This document shows, piece after piece, positions 22,184 to 32,009 of a DNA stretch of 64,000 bases. The stretch comes from DTU064 sp045594085. GTDB taxonomy: Bacteria; Bacillota; Clostridia; Oscillospirales; CAG-272. The DNA lies in NCBI GenBank assembly GCA_045594085.1, contig JAZNXW010000017.1:92738-156737 (forward strand), given 5' to 3'. Under the pieces are notes generated by a model. The model was not told the origin of the DNA, ran no database searches, and saw only the letters and a program-made list of their open reading frames with translations. The first letter of the stretch is position 1. Each line of letters begins with the position of its first letter. The translations under genes were made by a program, and so were the position numbers.

Positions 22184-25100
22184 ATGGTATACAGAATTTT
22201 CACCGAAAGAAAGCCCGGATACAAAAACGAAGCGCTCGCGCTTCATACAGACATCGTATCCTTCCTCGGCATCTCGGGTCTGACTGACGTAAGAGTTATC
22301 AACCGTTACGACGTTGAAGGCATCACGGAGGAGCTTTTCAATTACGCTAAAAACACGGTATTTTCCGAGCCTCAGACAGACGACACCTGCTCCGAGCCCA
22401 ACACTGACGACGCAAGAGCCGTTTTCGCCGTTGAATATCTGCCCGGTCAGTACGATCAGCGTGCAGATTCCGCCGCACAGTGCATCCAGCTCATCTCGCA
22501 GGGAGACCGTCCTGTCGTAAAGACGGCAAAGCTCTACATCCTTTCGGGCGAGCTCACCGATTCCGACATCGCGCGCATCAAGCATCACGTCATCAACCCC
22601 GTTGAAGCGCGTGAGGCTTCCCTTTCCAAGCCCGAAACTCTCGCCGCAGACTTCACTCCTCCCGCACCCGTTGAGGTTCTCGAAGGATTCACCTCTCTCG
22701 ATGCTGACGGACTTGCCGCTTTCGTAAAGGAGCGCGGTCTTGCGATGGATAACGACGACATCGCATTCTGTCAGGAATATTTCCGCACCGAAGGCAGAGA
22801 GCCCACCATCACCGAGATCAGAATGATCGACACTTATTGGTCCGATCACTGCCGTCACACCACGTTCGGCACTGTTATCGACTCGTTTGAAACAGAGGAC
22901 ACAGAGGTCAAGGAGGTCTACGAGGGCTATCTTGAGCTTCGCCGCACTCTCGGACGTGAGCACAAGCCGATCTGCCTTATGGATATGGCAACAGTCGGTG
23001 CACGTTACCTCAAGGCGACCGGCAAGCTTACCGACCTTGACGAATCCGAGGAAATCAACGCCTGCACTGTCAAGATCAAGGTAGATCACGACGGTAAAGA
23101 CGAGGATTGGCTTCTCCTTTTCAAAAACGAAACTCACAACCATCCGACGGAGATCGAACCGTTCGGCGGTGCCGCAACCTGCATCGGCGGCGCTATCCGT
23201 GACCCGCTTTCCGGACGATCCTACGTATATGCCGCAATGCGTGTAACAGGTGCAGGCGATCCCACTCGTCCCGCATCCGAAACGCTCCCCGGCAAGCTTC
23301 CTCAGTATAAGCTCGTTACAACTGCCGCATCCGGATATTCCTCCTACGGCAACCAGATCGGTCTTGCGACGGGTGCCGTAAACGAGATCTATCACCCCGG
23401 TTACGTTGCAAAGCGTATGGAGATCGGCGCCGTTCTCGGTGCGGCTCCCGCCGAAAACGTTATCAGACTTTGCCCCGAAGCGGGTGACGTTGTCATCCTT
23501 CTCGGCGGCAGAACAGGTCGCGACGGCATCGGCGGCGCAACGGGATCCTCCAAATCTCACACGTCCGAATCCCTCTCCACGTGCGGTGCAGAGGTACAAA
23601 AGGGCAACGCTCCCGAGGAGCGCAAGCTCCAGCGTCTGTTCCGCTCTCCCGAGGCATCACGTCTCATCAAGCGCTGCAACGACTTCGGCGCAGGCGGCGT
23701 TTCCGTCGCTGTCGGTGAGCTTGCGGACGGTCTTGACATCAATCTTGATGCAGTACCGAAAAAATACGACGGTCTCGACGGCACGGAGCTCGCAATCTCC
23801 GAATCTCAGGAAAGAATGGCAGTCGTAGTTGCAAAAGAGGATATGGAACGCTTCATCGCGCTTGCGGAAGCGGAAAATCTCGAGGCAACTCACATTGCGA
23901 CTGTTACAGAGGCGCCGAGACTCGTTATGAGAAACGGCGGACGAGTTATCGTTGACATCAGCCGCGAATTCCTCAACAGCAATGGTGCTCCCAAGCACAT
24001 CGACATCAAGGTGAAGAGCATCGAGGATCACGCCGACATTTACAAAAACGATTACAGTGAAGGAAGCTTCACCAAGATCTGCCGCAATATGATGAACGAC
24101 CTCAACATCGCACAGAGCCGCGGTCTTTCCGAAAGATTCGACGCCACCATCGGTCGCGGTACGGTGCTTATGCCCTTCGGAGGCAAGTATCAGCTCACTC
24201 CCGCAGCCGCTATGGCTCATAAGATCCCCGTCGAGATAGGCGACACGACCACAGTTTCCTATATGGCGTGGGGCTACAACCCGTTCATCACCGAAAAGAG
24301 CCCCTACCACGGCGCATATCTCGCTGTTATTGAGTCTGCCGCCAAGCTCGTTGCTTCCGGTGCTCCTGCAGACAAGGCTTGGCTCACCTTCCAGGAATAT
24401 TTCCCCAAGCCCAAGACGGACGCTTACCGCTGGGGTATGCCCGCATCTGCACTTCTCGGTGCGCTCAAGGCACAGCTTGACCTCGGTTACGCCTCCATAG
24501 GCGGCAAGGACTCCATGAGCGGCTCGTTTGAGGACATCGACGTTCCTCCCACTCTCGTCAGCTTCGCCGTTTCTGTCGGCAAAACAGACGACGTTATCTC
24601 CCCTGAATTCAAGGCAGGCGGTCACAAGGTAGTTCTCATCGCTCCCGAAAAGACGGAAAGCGGTCTTCCCGTCCCCGAATCCTACAAAGCTGTCGCTAAG
24701 GAAGCGGAGCGTCTCATCAAGGCAGGCGCACCTGCTGCATCCACTCCCGGCATCGGCGGTACTCTCGCCGCTCTCATCAAGATGTCCTTCGGCAACGGAA
24801 TCGGCATCGCAATCGATCCTTCCGTTTCATTATCCGCGCTCACATCCTACGAATACGGCGCGTTCATTCTTGAGCTTCCCGAAGGAATTACTCCCGAGTT
24901 GCCCCATACAGTAATCGGCACGACGACAGATGAAAACGCCGTCACATACGGCGGTGAATCCGTTTCGATCGATGAGCTTTACCGTGACTATGAGGCGCGT
25001 CTTGAAGGCGTTTACCCCATTCACGCAAAGGAACCCCGCATCGTCGTTCCCTCCCTCTCTTACAATGCAGATTCTTATCCCACCCCCGTGATCAGATCCG

Positions 25101-25900
25101 CAAAGCCGAAATTTCTCATTCCCGTTTTCCCGGGCACAAACTGCGAATTCGACTCCGCGGCGGCTGTACGCGCGGCAGGCGGTGAGCCTGAAATCTTTGT
25201 AATCAACAATATGAGCGCGGCTCACATCTCCGAATCCGCAAAAAAATTTGCCTCTCTTGTAAGCGAATCGCAAGCGATCTTCATCCCCGGCGGCTTCTCC
25301 GGCGGAGACGAGCCCGACGGCTCGGGTAAATTCATCACCGCATTCTTCCGCGCAGGCGCGATCAAGGACGAGGTAAACAAGCTCCTCAAGATCCGCGGCG
25401 GTCTTATGTGCGGTATCTGCAACGGATTCCAGGCGCTCATCAAGCTAGGTCTCGTTCCCTACGGTGAGATCACGGATCCCGATGAAAACGCGCCCACCCT
25501 CACCTTCAACACTATCGGACGCCACCAGTCCCGCATCGTTTACACGAGAGTCGCATCGAACAAATCTCCGTGGCTTATGAACGCAAGCGTCGGTGACATT
25601 CACGCTGTTCCGATCTCTCACGGCGAAGGACGCTTCATCGCACCCGACAGCGTTATTGAATCTCTTGCAGCAAACGGACAAATTGCTACGCAGTATGTTG
25701 ACGGAACGGGAAATCCGACGTATAATATCAATTATAACCCGAACGGTTCCATTCTCGCTGTCGAGGGCATCACGTCTCCGGACGGACGAGTCCTCGGTAA
25801 GATGGGACACAGCGAACGCGTCGGCAACGGTCTTTACAAGAACGTCCCCGGTAACTACGATTCCGGAATTTTTAAGTCAGCAGTCAAATATTTTAAATAA
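22184..25900 (+). CDS. purL: FGAM synthase, single-chain long form
   Basis: 1238 residues, a fused chain rather than the PurS/PurQ/PurL set of Bacillus. The N-terminal quarter is PurS-like and linker; two AIR-synthase-like units follow with TYWSDHCRHTTF, FKNETHNHPTEIEPFGGAATC and GGKDSMSGSF. From about residue 975 a class I glutaminase begins (IPVFPGTNCEFDSA), with the nucleophile in CGICNGFQ (near 1078) and the His-Glu pair in SHGEGRF (near 1145). Unlike PurF in the same operon, this glutaminase is complete. Converts FGAR to FGAM. The length is typical of the long-chain type in Clostridia. Confidence 0.97.
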   Translation: MVYRIFTERKPGYKNEALALHTDIVSFLGISGLTDVRVINRYDVEGITEELFNYAKNTVFSEPQTDDTCSEPNTDDARAVFAVEYLPGQYDQRADSAAQCIQLISQGDRPVVKTAKLYILSGELTDSDIARIKHHVINPVEAREASLSKPETLAADFTPPAPVEVLEGFTSLDADGLAAFVKERGLAMDNDDIAFCQEYFRTEGREPTITEIRMIDTYWSDHCRHTTFGTVIDSFETEDTEVKEVYEGYLELRRTLGREHKPICLMDMATVGARYLKATGKLTDLDESEEINACTVKIKVDHDGKDEDWLLLFKNETHNHPTEIEPFGGAATCIGGAIRDPLSGRSYVYAAMRVTGAGDPTRPASETLPGKLPQYKLVTTAASGYSSYGNQIGLATGAVNEIYHPGYVAKRMEIGAVLGAAPAENVIRLCPEAGDVVILLGGRTGRDGIGGATGSSKSHTSESLSTCGAEVQKGNAPEERKLQRLFRSPEASRLIKRCNDFGAGGVSVAVGELADGLDINLDAVPKKYDGLDGTELAISESQERMAVVVAKEDMERFIALAEAENLEATHIATVTEAPRLVMRNGGRVIVDISREFLNSNGAPKHIDIKVKSIEDHADIYKNDYSEGSFTKICRNMMNDLNIAQSRGLSERFDATIGRGTVLMPFGGKYQLTPAAAMAHKIPVEIGDTTTVSYMAWGYNPFITEKSPYHGAYLAVIESAAKLVASGAPADKAWLTFQEYFPKPKTDAYRWGMPASALLGALKAQLDLGYASIGGKDSMSGSFEDIDVPPTLVSFAVSVGKTDDVISPEFKAGGHKVVLIAPEKTESGLPVPESYKAVAKEAERLIKAGAPAASTPGIGGTLAALIKMSFGNGIGIAIDPSVSLSALTSYEYGAFILELPEGITPELPHTVIGTTTDENAVTYGGESVSIDELYRDYEARLEGVYPIHAKEPRIVVPSLSYNADSYPTPVIRSAKPKFLIPVFPGTNCEFDSAAAVRAAGGEPEIFVINNMSAAHISESAKKFASLVSESQAIFIPGGFSGGDEPDGSGKFITAFFRAGAIKDEVNKLLKIRGGLMCGICNGFQALIKLGLVPYGEITDPDENAPTLTFNTIGRHQSRIVYTRVASNKSPWLMNASVGDIHAVPISHGEGRFIAPDSVIESLAANGQIATQYVDGTGNPTYNINYNPNGSILAVEGITSPDGRVLGKMGHSERVGNGLYKNVPGNYDSGIFKSAVKYFK

Positions 25901-25921
25901 TTTTAGCTAAGGGGATTAATC

Positions 25922-27424
25922 ATGGCAACTTTTATTAACGAACCGTCACACACCTTCAATGAATATCTGTTGATACCCGGATACTCTTCCGCAGAGTGCA
26001 TTCCGTCCAACGTATCCCTCAAAACACCGCTCGTCAAGTTCAGACGCGGTGAGGAACCCGCGCTTTCTCTCAACATTCCGATGGTATCTGCCATCATGCA
26101 GTCCGTTTCCGGCGCAAAGCTTGCGGTTGCTCTCGCTCGCGAAGGCGGCGTATCCTTCATTTACGGAAACCAGTCCATCGAAAGCGAAGCGGCTATGGTA
26201 GCACGCGTAAAGGGCTACAAAGCAGGCTTCGTTCCGAGTGATTCCAACATCCGTCCCGATTCTACTCTCGCAGAAGTTCTCGCACTCAAGAAAAAGACAG
26301 GTCACTCTACTGTTGCCGTCACCGATGACGGCACGGGTACAGGCAAGCTCCTCGGCATCGTTACGGGCAGAGATTACCGCATAAGCCGCATGAGCATCGA
26401 CGATAAGGTTGAGACGTTTATGACTCCCCTTTCCCGTCTTGTTACAGCTCCCGAAGGAACCTCCCTCAAGGAAGCAAACGACATCATCTGGGATAACAAG
26501 CTCAATTCCCTTCCCATCGTTGATGCTGATGGCCATCTTTGCTCCTTCGTATTCCGTAAGGACTACGATCAGCACAAAAAGAACCCCGACGAGCTCCTCG
26601 ACGAGAACAAGCGTTACGTTGTAGGTGCGGGAATCAACACCCGTGACTACGAGCAGCGCGTTCCCGCACTCGTTGAAGCAGGCGTTGACGTACTCTGCAT
26701 TGACTCCTCCGAGGGATTTACCGAATGGCAGCGCCGCACCATTAATTTCATTCGTGAAAAGTACGGCGATACCGTTAAGGTAGGCGCAGGCAACGTTGTT
26801 GACGAAGAAGGCTTCCGCTTCCTCGCTGACTGCGGTGCAGACTTCATCAAGGTCGGAATCGGCGGTGGCTCCATCTGTATCACTCGCGAAACAAAGGGTA
26901 TCGGCCGCGGACAGGCTACGGCAGTTATTGAGGTATGCCGTGCGCGTGACAAATATTTCGAGGAAACAGGCGTTTACATCCCCGTCTGCTCCGACGGCGG
27001 TATCGTTCATGACCATCACATCACTCTCGCACTCGCTATGGGCGCAGATTTCGTTATGCTCGGACGTTACTTCGCACGCTTTGAGGAAAGCCCGACGGAA
27101 AAGGTCAACATCAACGGCACGCTTATGAAGGAATATTGGGGCGAAGGCTCCAACCGTGCCCGCAACTGGCAGAGATATGACCTCGGCGGCAACCCCAACC
27201 TCACATTCGAGGAAGGCGTTGACTCCTACGTTCCCTATGCAGGTCTTCTCGCTGACAACGTACAGCGCACGCTCGCAAAGATCAAGTCAACGATGTGCTC
27301 CTGCGGAGTCATCACCATTCCCGAGCTCCAGAAGAACGCAAAGCTCACGCTCGTTTCGTCCGTAAGCATCGTTGAAGGCGGAGCACACGACGTTGTGCAA
27401 AAGACTGCTTCCAAGTCTCTCTGA
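25922..27424 (+). CDS. guaB: IMP dehydrogenase with CBS pair, protist-like group
   Basis: 500 residues. Oxidises IMP to XMP, the first step to GMP. Two CBS motifs lie at about residues 110-235 (STVAVTDDGTGTGKLLGIVTGRDYR, NSLPIVDADGHLCSFVFRKD). The catalytic loop is GIGGGSICITRETKGIGRG with the thioimidate cysteine, and the mobile flap carries ARNWQRYDLGG with the catalytic Arg-Tyr. The sequence around GIGGGSICITRE, LGRYFARFEESPT and EYWGEGSNRARNWQRY recalls the Tritrichomonas foetus enzyme more than the usual bacterial type (GIGPGSICTTR). AAGGGGA precedes the ATG. Confidence 0.95.
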   Translation: MATFINEPSHTFNEYLLIPGYSSAECIPSNVSLKTPLVKFRRGEEPALSLNIPMVSAIMQSVSGAKLAVALAREGGVSFIYGNQSIESEAAMVARVKGYKAGFVPSDSNIRPDSTLAEVLALKKKTGHSTVAVTDDGTGTGKLLGIVTGRDYRISRMSIDDKVETFMTPLSRLVTAPEGTSLKEANDIIWDNKLNSLPIVDADGHLCSFVFRKDYDQHKKNPDELLDENKRYVVGAGINTRDYEQRVPALVEAGVDVLCIDSSEGFTEWQRRTINFIREKYGDTVKVGAGNVVDEEGFRFLADCGADFIKVGIGGGSICITRETKGIGRGQATAVIEVCRARDKYFEETGVYIPVCSDGGIVHDHHITLALAMGADFVMLGRYFARFEESPTEKVNINGTLMKEYWGEGSNRARNWQRYDLGGNPNLTFEEGVDSYVPYAGLLADNVQRTLAKIKSTMCSCGVITIPELQKNAKLTLVSSVSIVEGGAHDVVQKTASKSL

Positions 27425-27450
27425 TTTTTGAAAAAGAGGTTAGGTTAATT

Positions 27451-29118
27451 ATGAAAACAGATATCGAGATCGCTCAATCGACGATACCTACTCCCGTCTC
27501 CGAGCTTGCAAAGCTCGCAGGCATTGACCCTGAAACCATTATTCATTACGGCAAATACAAGGCGAAGGTTGATCTTTCCGTAAAGGACGACGAATCCCGT
27601 GAAAACGGACGTCTCATCCTCGTCACTGCCATCACCCCCACTCCCGCAGGCGAAGGCAAAACAACGACTACTATCGGTCTTGCGGATGCACTCCGTCGCA
27701 TCGGTAAGAATTCCATGGTAGCGATCCGCGAGCCCTCTCTCGGCCCCGTTTTCGGTGTCAAGGGCGGTGCTGCAGGCGGCGGTTACGCTCAGGTCATCCC
27801 GATGGAGGACATCAACCTTCACTTCACAGGTGACATCCACGCTATGGGCGCCGCAAACAATCTTCTTGCGGCTATGATCGACAACCACATCTATCAGGGC
27901 AACGCCCTGCGCATCGATCCGAGACGCATCACATGGAAGCGCTGCGTTGATATGAACGACCGTCAGCTTCGTTTCGTAACGGACGGACTCGGCGGACGCG
28001 TCAACGGCACGCCCCGTGAGGATGGATTCGACATCACCGTTGCATCTGAGATCATGGCTGTTCTTTGCCTTGCAGATTCCATCACAGACCTCAAGGCACG
28101 TCTTGCTCGTATAGTGATCGGCTACACATACGATGAAAAGCCCGTCACCGCAGGTGACCTCGGCGCCGTCGGCGCACTTGCTGCGCTCCTTCGCGACGCA
28201 CTTATGCCCAATCTTGTCGGCACTCTCGAAGGCACTCCCGCTTTCGTTCACGGCGGTCCGTTTGCCAACATTGCACACGGATGCAACTCCGTAATCGCAA
28301 CAAAGACGTCCATGAAGCTCGCAGATTACACAGTAACCGAAGCAGGCTTCGGTGCTGATCTCGGTGCGGAAAAATTCCTTGATATCAAGTGCCGTGCTGC
28401 AGGTCTCAAGCCCGATGCAGTCGTTATCGTTGCAACGATCCGTGCGCTCAAGATGCACGGCGGCGTAGCAAAGACAGATCTCGGCACTGAAAATCTCGTT
28501 GCTCTCGAGGAAGGTCTGCCGAATCTCCTCCGTCACGTCAGAAACATCACCGAGGTCTATAAGCTCCCCGCTGTTGTCGCTGTCAACCGCTTCCCCACCG
28601 ATACCGATGCCGAGATCGCTCTCGTTATCGAAAAGTGCGCAGAGCTTGGCGTTAAGGCTATCCTTTCCACCGTCTGGGCAGACGGCGGTGCAGGCGGAAC
28701 AGAGCTTGCGGAAGAGGTTGTTCGCCTTTGCGAGCTTGAAAACGATTTCACCTTCAGCTATGACACTGATATGACGATCGAGGAAAAGATCAACGCTGTT
28801 GTTACAAAGGTCTACGGCGGCGACGGCGTAACGTTCACCCCCGCTGTTAAGAAAGAGATCGCAAAGCTCACCGCGCTCGGTTACGGCAATCTTCCCGTTT
28901 GTATCGCGAAGACGCAGTACAGCTTCTCCGACGATCCCACAAAACTCGGCGCGCCCGATGGCTTTACCGTCACCGTCAAGAACATAAAGGTCTCCGCCGG
29001 AGCAGGCTTCATCGTTGTGCTCACCGGTGACATCATGACGATGCCCGGTCTGCCGAAGGTTCCCGCCGCTTGCGGAATCGACGTCGACGAAAACGGCAAG
29101 ATCACAGGTCTTTTCTGA
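27451..29118 (+). CDS. fhs: Formate-tetrahydrofolate ligase
   Basis: 555 residues, normal length. Makes 10-formyl-THF from formate, THF and ATP. TPAGEGKTTTTIGLADAL (about residues 65-82) is the P-loop; EPSLGPVFGVKGGAAGGGYAQ, TGDIHAMGAANNLLAA and AGFIVVLTGDIMTMPGLP are family signatures. As last gene of the purine operon it supplies the one-carbon donor for PurN and AICAR transformylase, so the ZTP riboswitch here switches on both the consumers and the producer of the limiting cofactor. Confidence 0.97.
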   Translation: MKTDIEIAQSTIPTPVSELAKLAGIDPETIIHYGKYKAKVDLSVKDDESRENGRLILVTAITPTPAGEGKTTTTIGLADALRRIGKNSMVAIREPSLGPVFGVKGGAAGGGYAQVIPMEDINLHFTGDIHAMGAANNLLAAMIDNHIYQGNALRIDPRRITWKRCVDMNDRQLRFVTDGLGGRVNGTPREDGFDITVASEIMAVLCLADSITDLKARLARIVIGYTYDEKPVTAGDLGAVGALAALLRDALMPNLVGTLEGTPAFVHGGPFANIAHGCNSVIATKTSMKLADYTVTEAGFGADLGAEKFLDIKCRAAGLKPDAVVIVATIRALKMHGGVAKTDLGTENLVALEEGLPNLLRHVRNITEVYKLPAVVAVNRFPTDTDAEIALVIEKCAELGVKAILSTVWADGGAGGTELAEEVVRLCELENDFTFSYDTDMTIEEKINAVVTKVYGGDGVTFTPAVKKEIAKLTALGYGNLPVCIAKTQYSFSDDPTKLGAPDGFTVTVKNIKVSAGAGFIVVLTGDIMTMPGLPKVPAACGIDVDENGKITGLF

Positions 29119-29142
29119 TCCTGTCGCGTTTAATATTGAAAC

Positions 29143-29178
29143 AAAAAGAGGCTTTTGCTCACGCAAAGCCTCTTTTTA
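29143..29178 (+). terminator. Rho-independent terminator of the purine operon
   Basis: AAAAAGAGGCTTTTGC / GCAAAGCCTCTTTTT hairpin with loop TCAC, 25 bases after the fhs stop; the T tract is part of the right arm. Confidence 0.88.
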
Positions 29179-29253
29179 TTCACCATCGGCGCATAATATT
29201 CATTTCAAAGAGGTAAAAGTGCCACATTTCCGCATATTTATGCGTTTCGGTTT

Positions 29254-29287
29254 GATCAATATGCAGATTTTATGAAATCTTATTGAT
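29254..29287 (+). promoter_or_regulatory. Inverted repeat over the argG promoter (candidate ArgR operator)
   Basis: ATCAATA-tgc-AGATTT-TATG-AAATCT-t-ATTGAT: two nested inverted arms over 34 bases, the right end covering the -35 element. AT-rich with ATGAAAT-like halves, it could bind an arginine repressor. A strict ARG box is not present, so the binding protein is inferred. Confidence 0.45.
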
Positions 29288-29311
29288 TTATCCCGACGCT
29301 TGTGATATACT
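29283..29311 (+). promoter_or_regulatory. Promoter of argGH
   Basis: TTGATT (29283-29288), 17-base spacer, TATACT (29306-29311), 66 bases before argG. Confidence 0.72.
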
Positions 29312-29376
29312 TGTCAAAGTACGGTAAGATTCCGTCAGATCAAATCACTTCACCCCTTAATTAAGGAGAAATAAAA

Positions 29377-30606
29377 ATGAAAAAGAACATCAAAAAAGTA
29401 GTCCTCGCGTACTCCGGCGGACTTGACACCTCCATCATTATTCCGTGGCTCAAGGAAAATTATGATAACTGCGAGGTTATCGCTGTTTCCGGCGACGTAG
29501 GTCAGGGCACCGAGCTTGACGGACTTGAAGAAAAGGCTCTCAAGACAGGCGCATCCAAGCTCTACATCGAGGACCTCAAGGAAGATTACATCGAAAATTA
29601 CATCTGGCCCTGCCTCAAGGCAGACGCAAAATACGAGGACTACCTCCTCGGCACTTCCCATGCACGTCCCTGCATTGCAAAGCGCATCGTTGAGATCGCG
29701 CTTGCCGAAGGCGCTGACGCTATCTGCCACGGCTGCACCGGCAAAGGCAACGACCAGGTACGCTTTGAACTCACCATCAAGGCTTTTGCTCCCGATATGA
29801 AGATCATCGCGCCCTGGCGCGAATGGGATATCAAGTCCCGCGACGAGGAGATCGACTACGCAGAGGCTCACAACATTCCGCTCAAGATAAACCGCGAAAC
29901 CAACTACTCCAAGGACAAGAACATCTGGCACCTTTCCCACGAAGGTCTTGATCTTGAAGATCCCGCAAACGAGCCCGACTACAAAAAGGCAGGCTTCCTT
30001 GAGCTCGGCGTTTGCCCCGAGCAGGCACCCGACACCCCCACATACGTTACCATCGACTTCGAAAAGGGCGTTCCCACTGCTGTCAACGGCGTGAAGATGG
30101 GCGCTATCGAGCTCGTTGAGACGCTCAACAAGCTCGGCGGCGAAAACGGCATCGGCATTCTTGACATTGTTGAAAACCGTCTCGTCGGTATGAAGAGCCG
30201 CGGCGTATACGAAACTCCCGCAGGCACGATTCTTTACAAGGCTCACAATGTCCTCGAAACGATCACTCTCGACAAGGAAACCTTCCATTTTATGCAGGCG
30301 CAGATCGCCCCTAAGATGGCAGATCTCGTTTACAACGGTCAGTGGTTCACTCCCCTGCGCGAAGCTCTTTCCGCATTTGCAGACAAGGCAAACGAAACAG
30401 TTACGGGCACAGTAAAGCTCAAGCTCTACAAGGGCAACGTCATCAACGCCGGCGTTACATCCCCCTACACTCTCTACGATGAGCAGACCGCTTCCTTCGG
30501 TGAAGACGAGGACTACAACCAGGCAGATTCCGAAGGCTTCATCAACCTCTTCGGACTTCCGATCAAGGTAAAGGCTAAGCTCGACGCAAAGCGCAACACG
30601 AAATGA
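29377..30606 (+). CDS. argG: Argininosuccinate synthase
   Basis: 409 residues. Condenses citrulline and aspartate with ATP. The N-type PP-loop is AYSGGLDTSIIIPWL (residues 10-24). GTSHARPCIAKRIVEIA, CHGCTGKGNDQVRFEL and EIDYAEAHNIPLKINR are family signatures covering aspartate and citrulline binding. AAGGAG lies nine bases before the ATG. It overlaps argH by four bases, so the last two arginine steps are translated together. No earlier arginine genes are in the window. Confidence 0.98.
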   Translation: MKKNIKKVVLAYSGGLDTSIIIPWLKENYDNCEVIAVSGDVGQGTELDGLEEKALKTGASKLYIEDLKEDYIENYIWPCLKADAKYEDYLLGTSHARPCIAKRIVEIALAEGADAICHGCTGKGNDQVRFELTIKAFAPDMKIIAPWREWDIKSRDEEIDYAEAHNIPLKINRETNYSKDKNIWHLSHEGLDLEDPANEPDYKKAGFLELGVCPEQAPDTPTYVTIDFEKGVPTAVNGVKMGAIELVETLNKLGGENGIGILDIVENRLVGMKSRGVYETPAGTILYKAHNVLETITLDKETFHFMQAQIAPKMADLVYNGQWFTPLREALSAFADKANETVTGTVKLKLYKGNVINAGVTSPYTLYDEQTASFGEDEDYNQADSEGFINLFGLPIKVKAKLDAKRNTK

Positions 30607-31973
30607 GTAATCAAAACAAGCTCTGGGCAGGACGTCAGGGCGCGACAGACTCCGCCGCCGACGACTTCAACGCATCCATCCGTATAGACAGCCGTATGTA
30701 CCGTGAGGACATCAAGGGCAGTATCGCACACGCTTCAATGCTCGGTGCAGTAGGCATCATCAGCGACGCTGACACAAACGCCATCATTGCGGGGCTCGAG
30801 GGCATCCTTTCCGATATCGATTCGGGCAAGCTTGAAATCGATATGACCGCGGAGGACATACACACCTTCATTGAAGGCGAGCTCACTGCACGCATCGGTG
30901 ACGCGGGAAAACGTCTTCACACGGCTCGAAGCCGTAACGATCAGGTTGCCCTTGACACGCGTATGTATCTGCGCGAGCGCGCCGGTGAGATCAAGAATCT
31001 CATCGCAGATGTCATCGATGCGCTGACCGAAAAGGCTGCGCTCCACGCCGACGACGTTGTCCCCGGATACACGCACCTTCAGCGCGCACAGCCCATAAGC
31101 TTCGGTCATCATCTGCTCGCGTATTCGCAGATGCTCCTGCGAGACAGCGACAGACTTTCCGACGCGGTGCTCCGTATGAATCAGTGTCCGCTCGGTGCAG
31201 GTGCGCTCGCAGGCACAGGCTATCCCATTGACCGTTTTATGACGGCACGTGCGCTCGGATTTAACGCCCCCACCGAAAACAGCATCGATTCCGTCTCCGA
31301 CAGAGATTTCATAATCGAGCTTTCATCGGCGTTATCCATCCTTATGATGCATCTTTCGCGTATGTCCGAGGAATTCATCCTTTGGTCATCGTGGGAGTTC
31401 CGTTACATCGAGTTCTCAGACGCATACACAACCGGTAGCTCCATTATGCCGCAGAAGAAAAATCCCGACATGGCGGAGCTCATCCGCGGTAAAACCGGGC
31501 GCGTTTACGGCAATTTGATGTCGATTCTGACAGTAATGAAAGGGCTTCCTCTCGCGTATAACAAAGATATGCAGGAAGACAAGGAAGCTATCTTCGACAG
31601 CTTTGACACGGCAAAAGCGTGCCTTTCCCTGCTCGCGCCGATGATCCGCACGATGAATGTCAACACCGACGCAATGAAAAATGCGGCGGCACGCGGTTTC
31701 ATCAATGCGACAGACCTTGCAGACTATCTGACGCTTCGCGGAATGCCTTTCCGCACCGCATACAAGCTCGTAGGTGAGCTTGTCGCGCTCTGCATTTCGG
31801 AGGGCTGCGTGCTTGAAACTCTGCCGATCGAACGTTACCGCGAAAAGAGCGAGCTTTTCGCAGATGATCTGTACGCACACATCGATATGACGGCTTGTAT
31901 GATGCGCCGCACGTCCTACGGCGGTGCGTCTCCCGAATCTGTACGTCAGCAGATCGAAAACATTGAAGAATAA
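30603..31973 (+). CDS. argH: Argininosuccinate lyase
   Basis: 456 residues. Cleaves argininosuccinate to arginine and fumarate. HTARSRNDQVALDTRMYLR (about residues 102-120) is the substrate loop, GYTHLQRAQPISFGHH holds the catalytic histidine, and GSSIMPQKKNPDMAELIRGK (about 278-297) is the fumarase/aspartase-superfamily signature with the catalytic serine. The start overlaps the argG stop (ATGA). Confidence 0.98.
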   Translation: MSNQNKLWAGRQGATDSAADDFNASIRIDSRMYREDIKGSIAHASMLGAVGIISDADTNAIIAGLEGILSDIDSGKLEIDMTAEDIHTFIEGELTARIGDAGKRLHTARSRNDQVALDTRMYLRERAGEIKNLIADVIDALTEKAALHADDVVPGYTHLQRAQPISFGHHLLAYSQMLLRDSDRLSDAVLRMNQCPLGAGALAGTGYPIDRFMTARALGFNAPTENSIDSVSDRDFIIELSSALSILMMHLSRMSEEFILWSSWEFRYIEFSDAYTTGSSIMPQKKNPDMAELIRGKTGRVYGNLMSILTVMKGLPLAYNKDMQEDKEAIFDSFDTAKACLSLLAPMIRTMNVNTDAMKNAAARGFINATDLADYLTLRGMPFRTAYKLVGELVALCISEGCVLETLPIERYREKSELFADDLYAHIDMTACMMRRTSYGGASPESVRQQIENIEE

Positions 31974-31980
31974 AATCATA

Positions 31981-32009
31981 AAAAAATCCTCCGATCGGAG
32001 GATTTTTTA
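31981..32009. terminator. Bidirectional Rho-independent terminator
   Basis: AAAAAATCCTCC-GATC-GGAGGATTTTTT, self-complementary throughout, serving argH (+) and the small HTH gene (-). Confidence 0.9.

Noticed and set aside
22007..23599. 530-codon open frame on the minus strand inside purL/purD
   Set aside because: Mirror frame caused by codon bias of purL; cysteine- and arginine-rich translation, no start signal.
27445..29166. 573-codon open frame on the minus strand
   Set aside because: Antisense to fhs almost base for base; fhs has full family motifs, the antisense product none.
29180..29376. T-box or arginine-attenuator leader before argG
   Set aside because: The leader from the predicted start to the ATG is only about 60 bases and lacks the T-box sequence; an operator-type repeat is seen instead.
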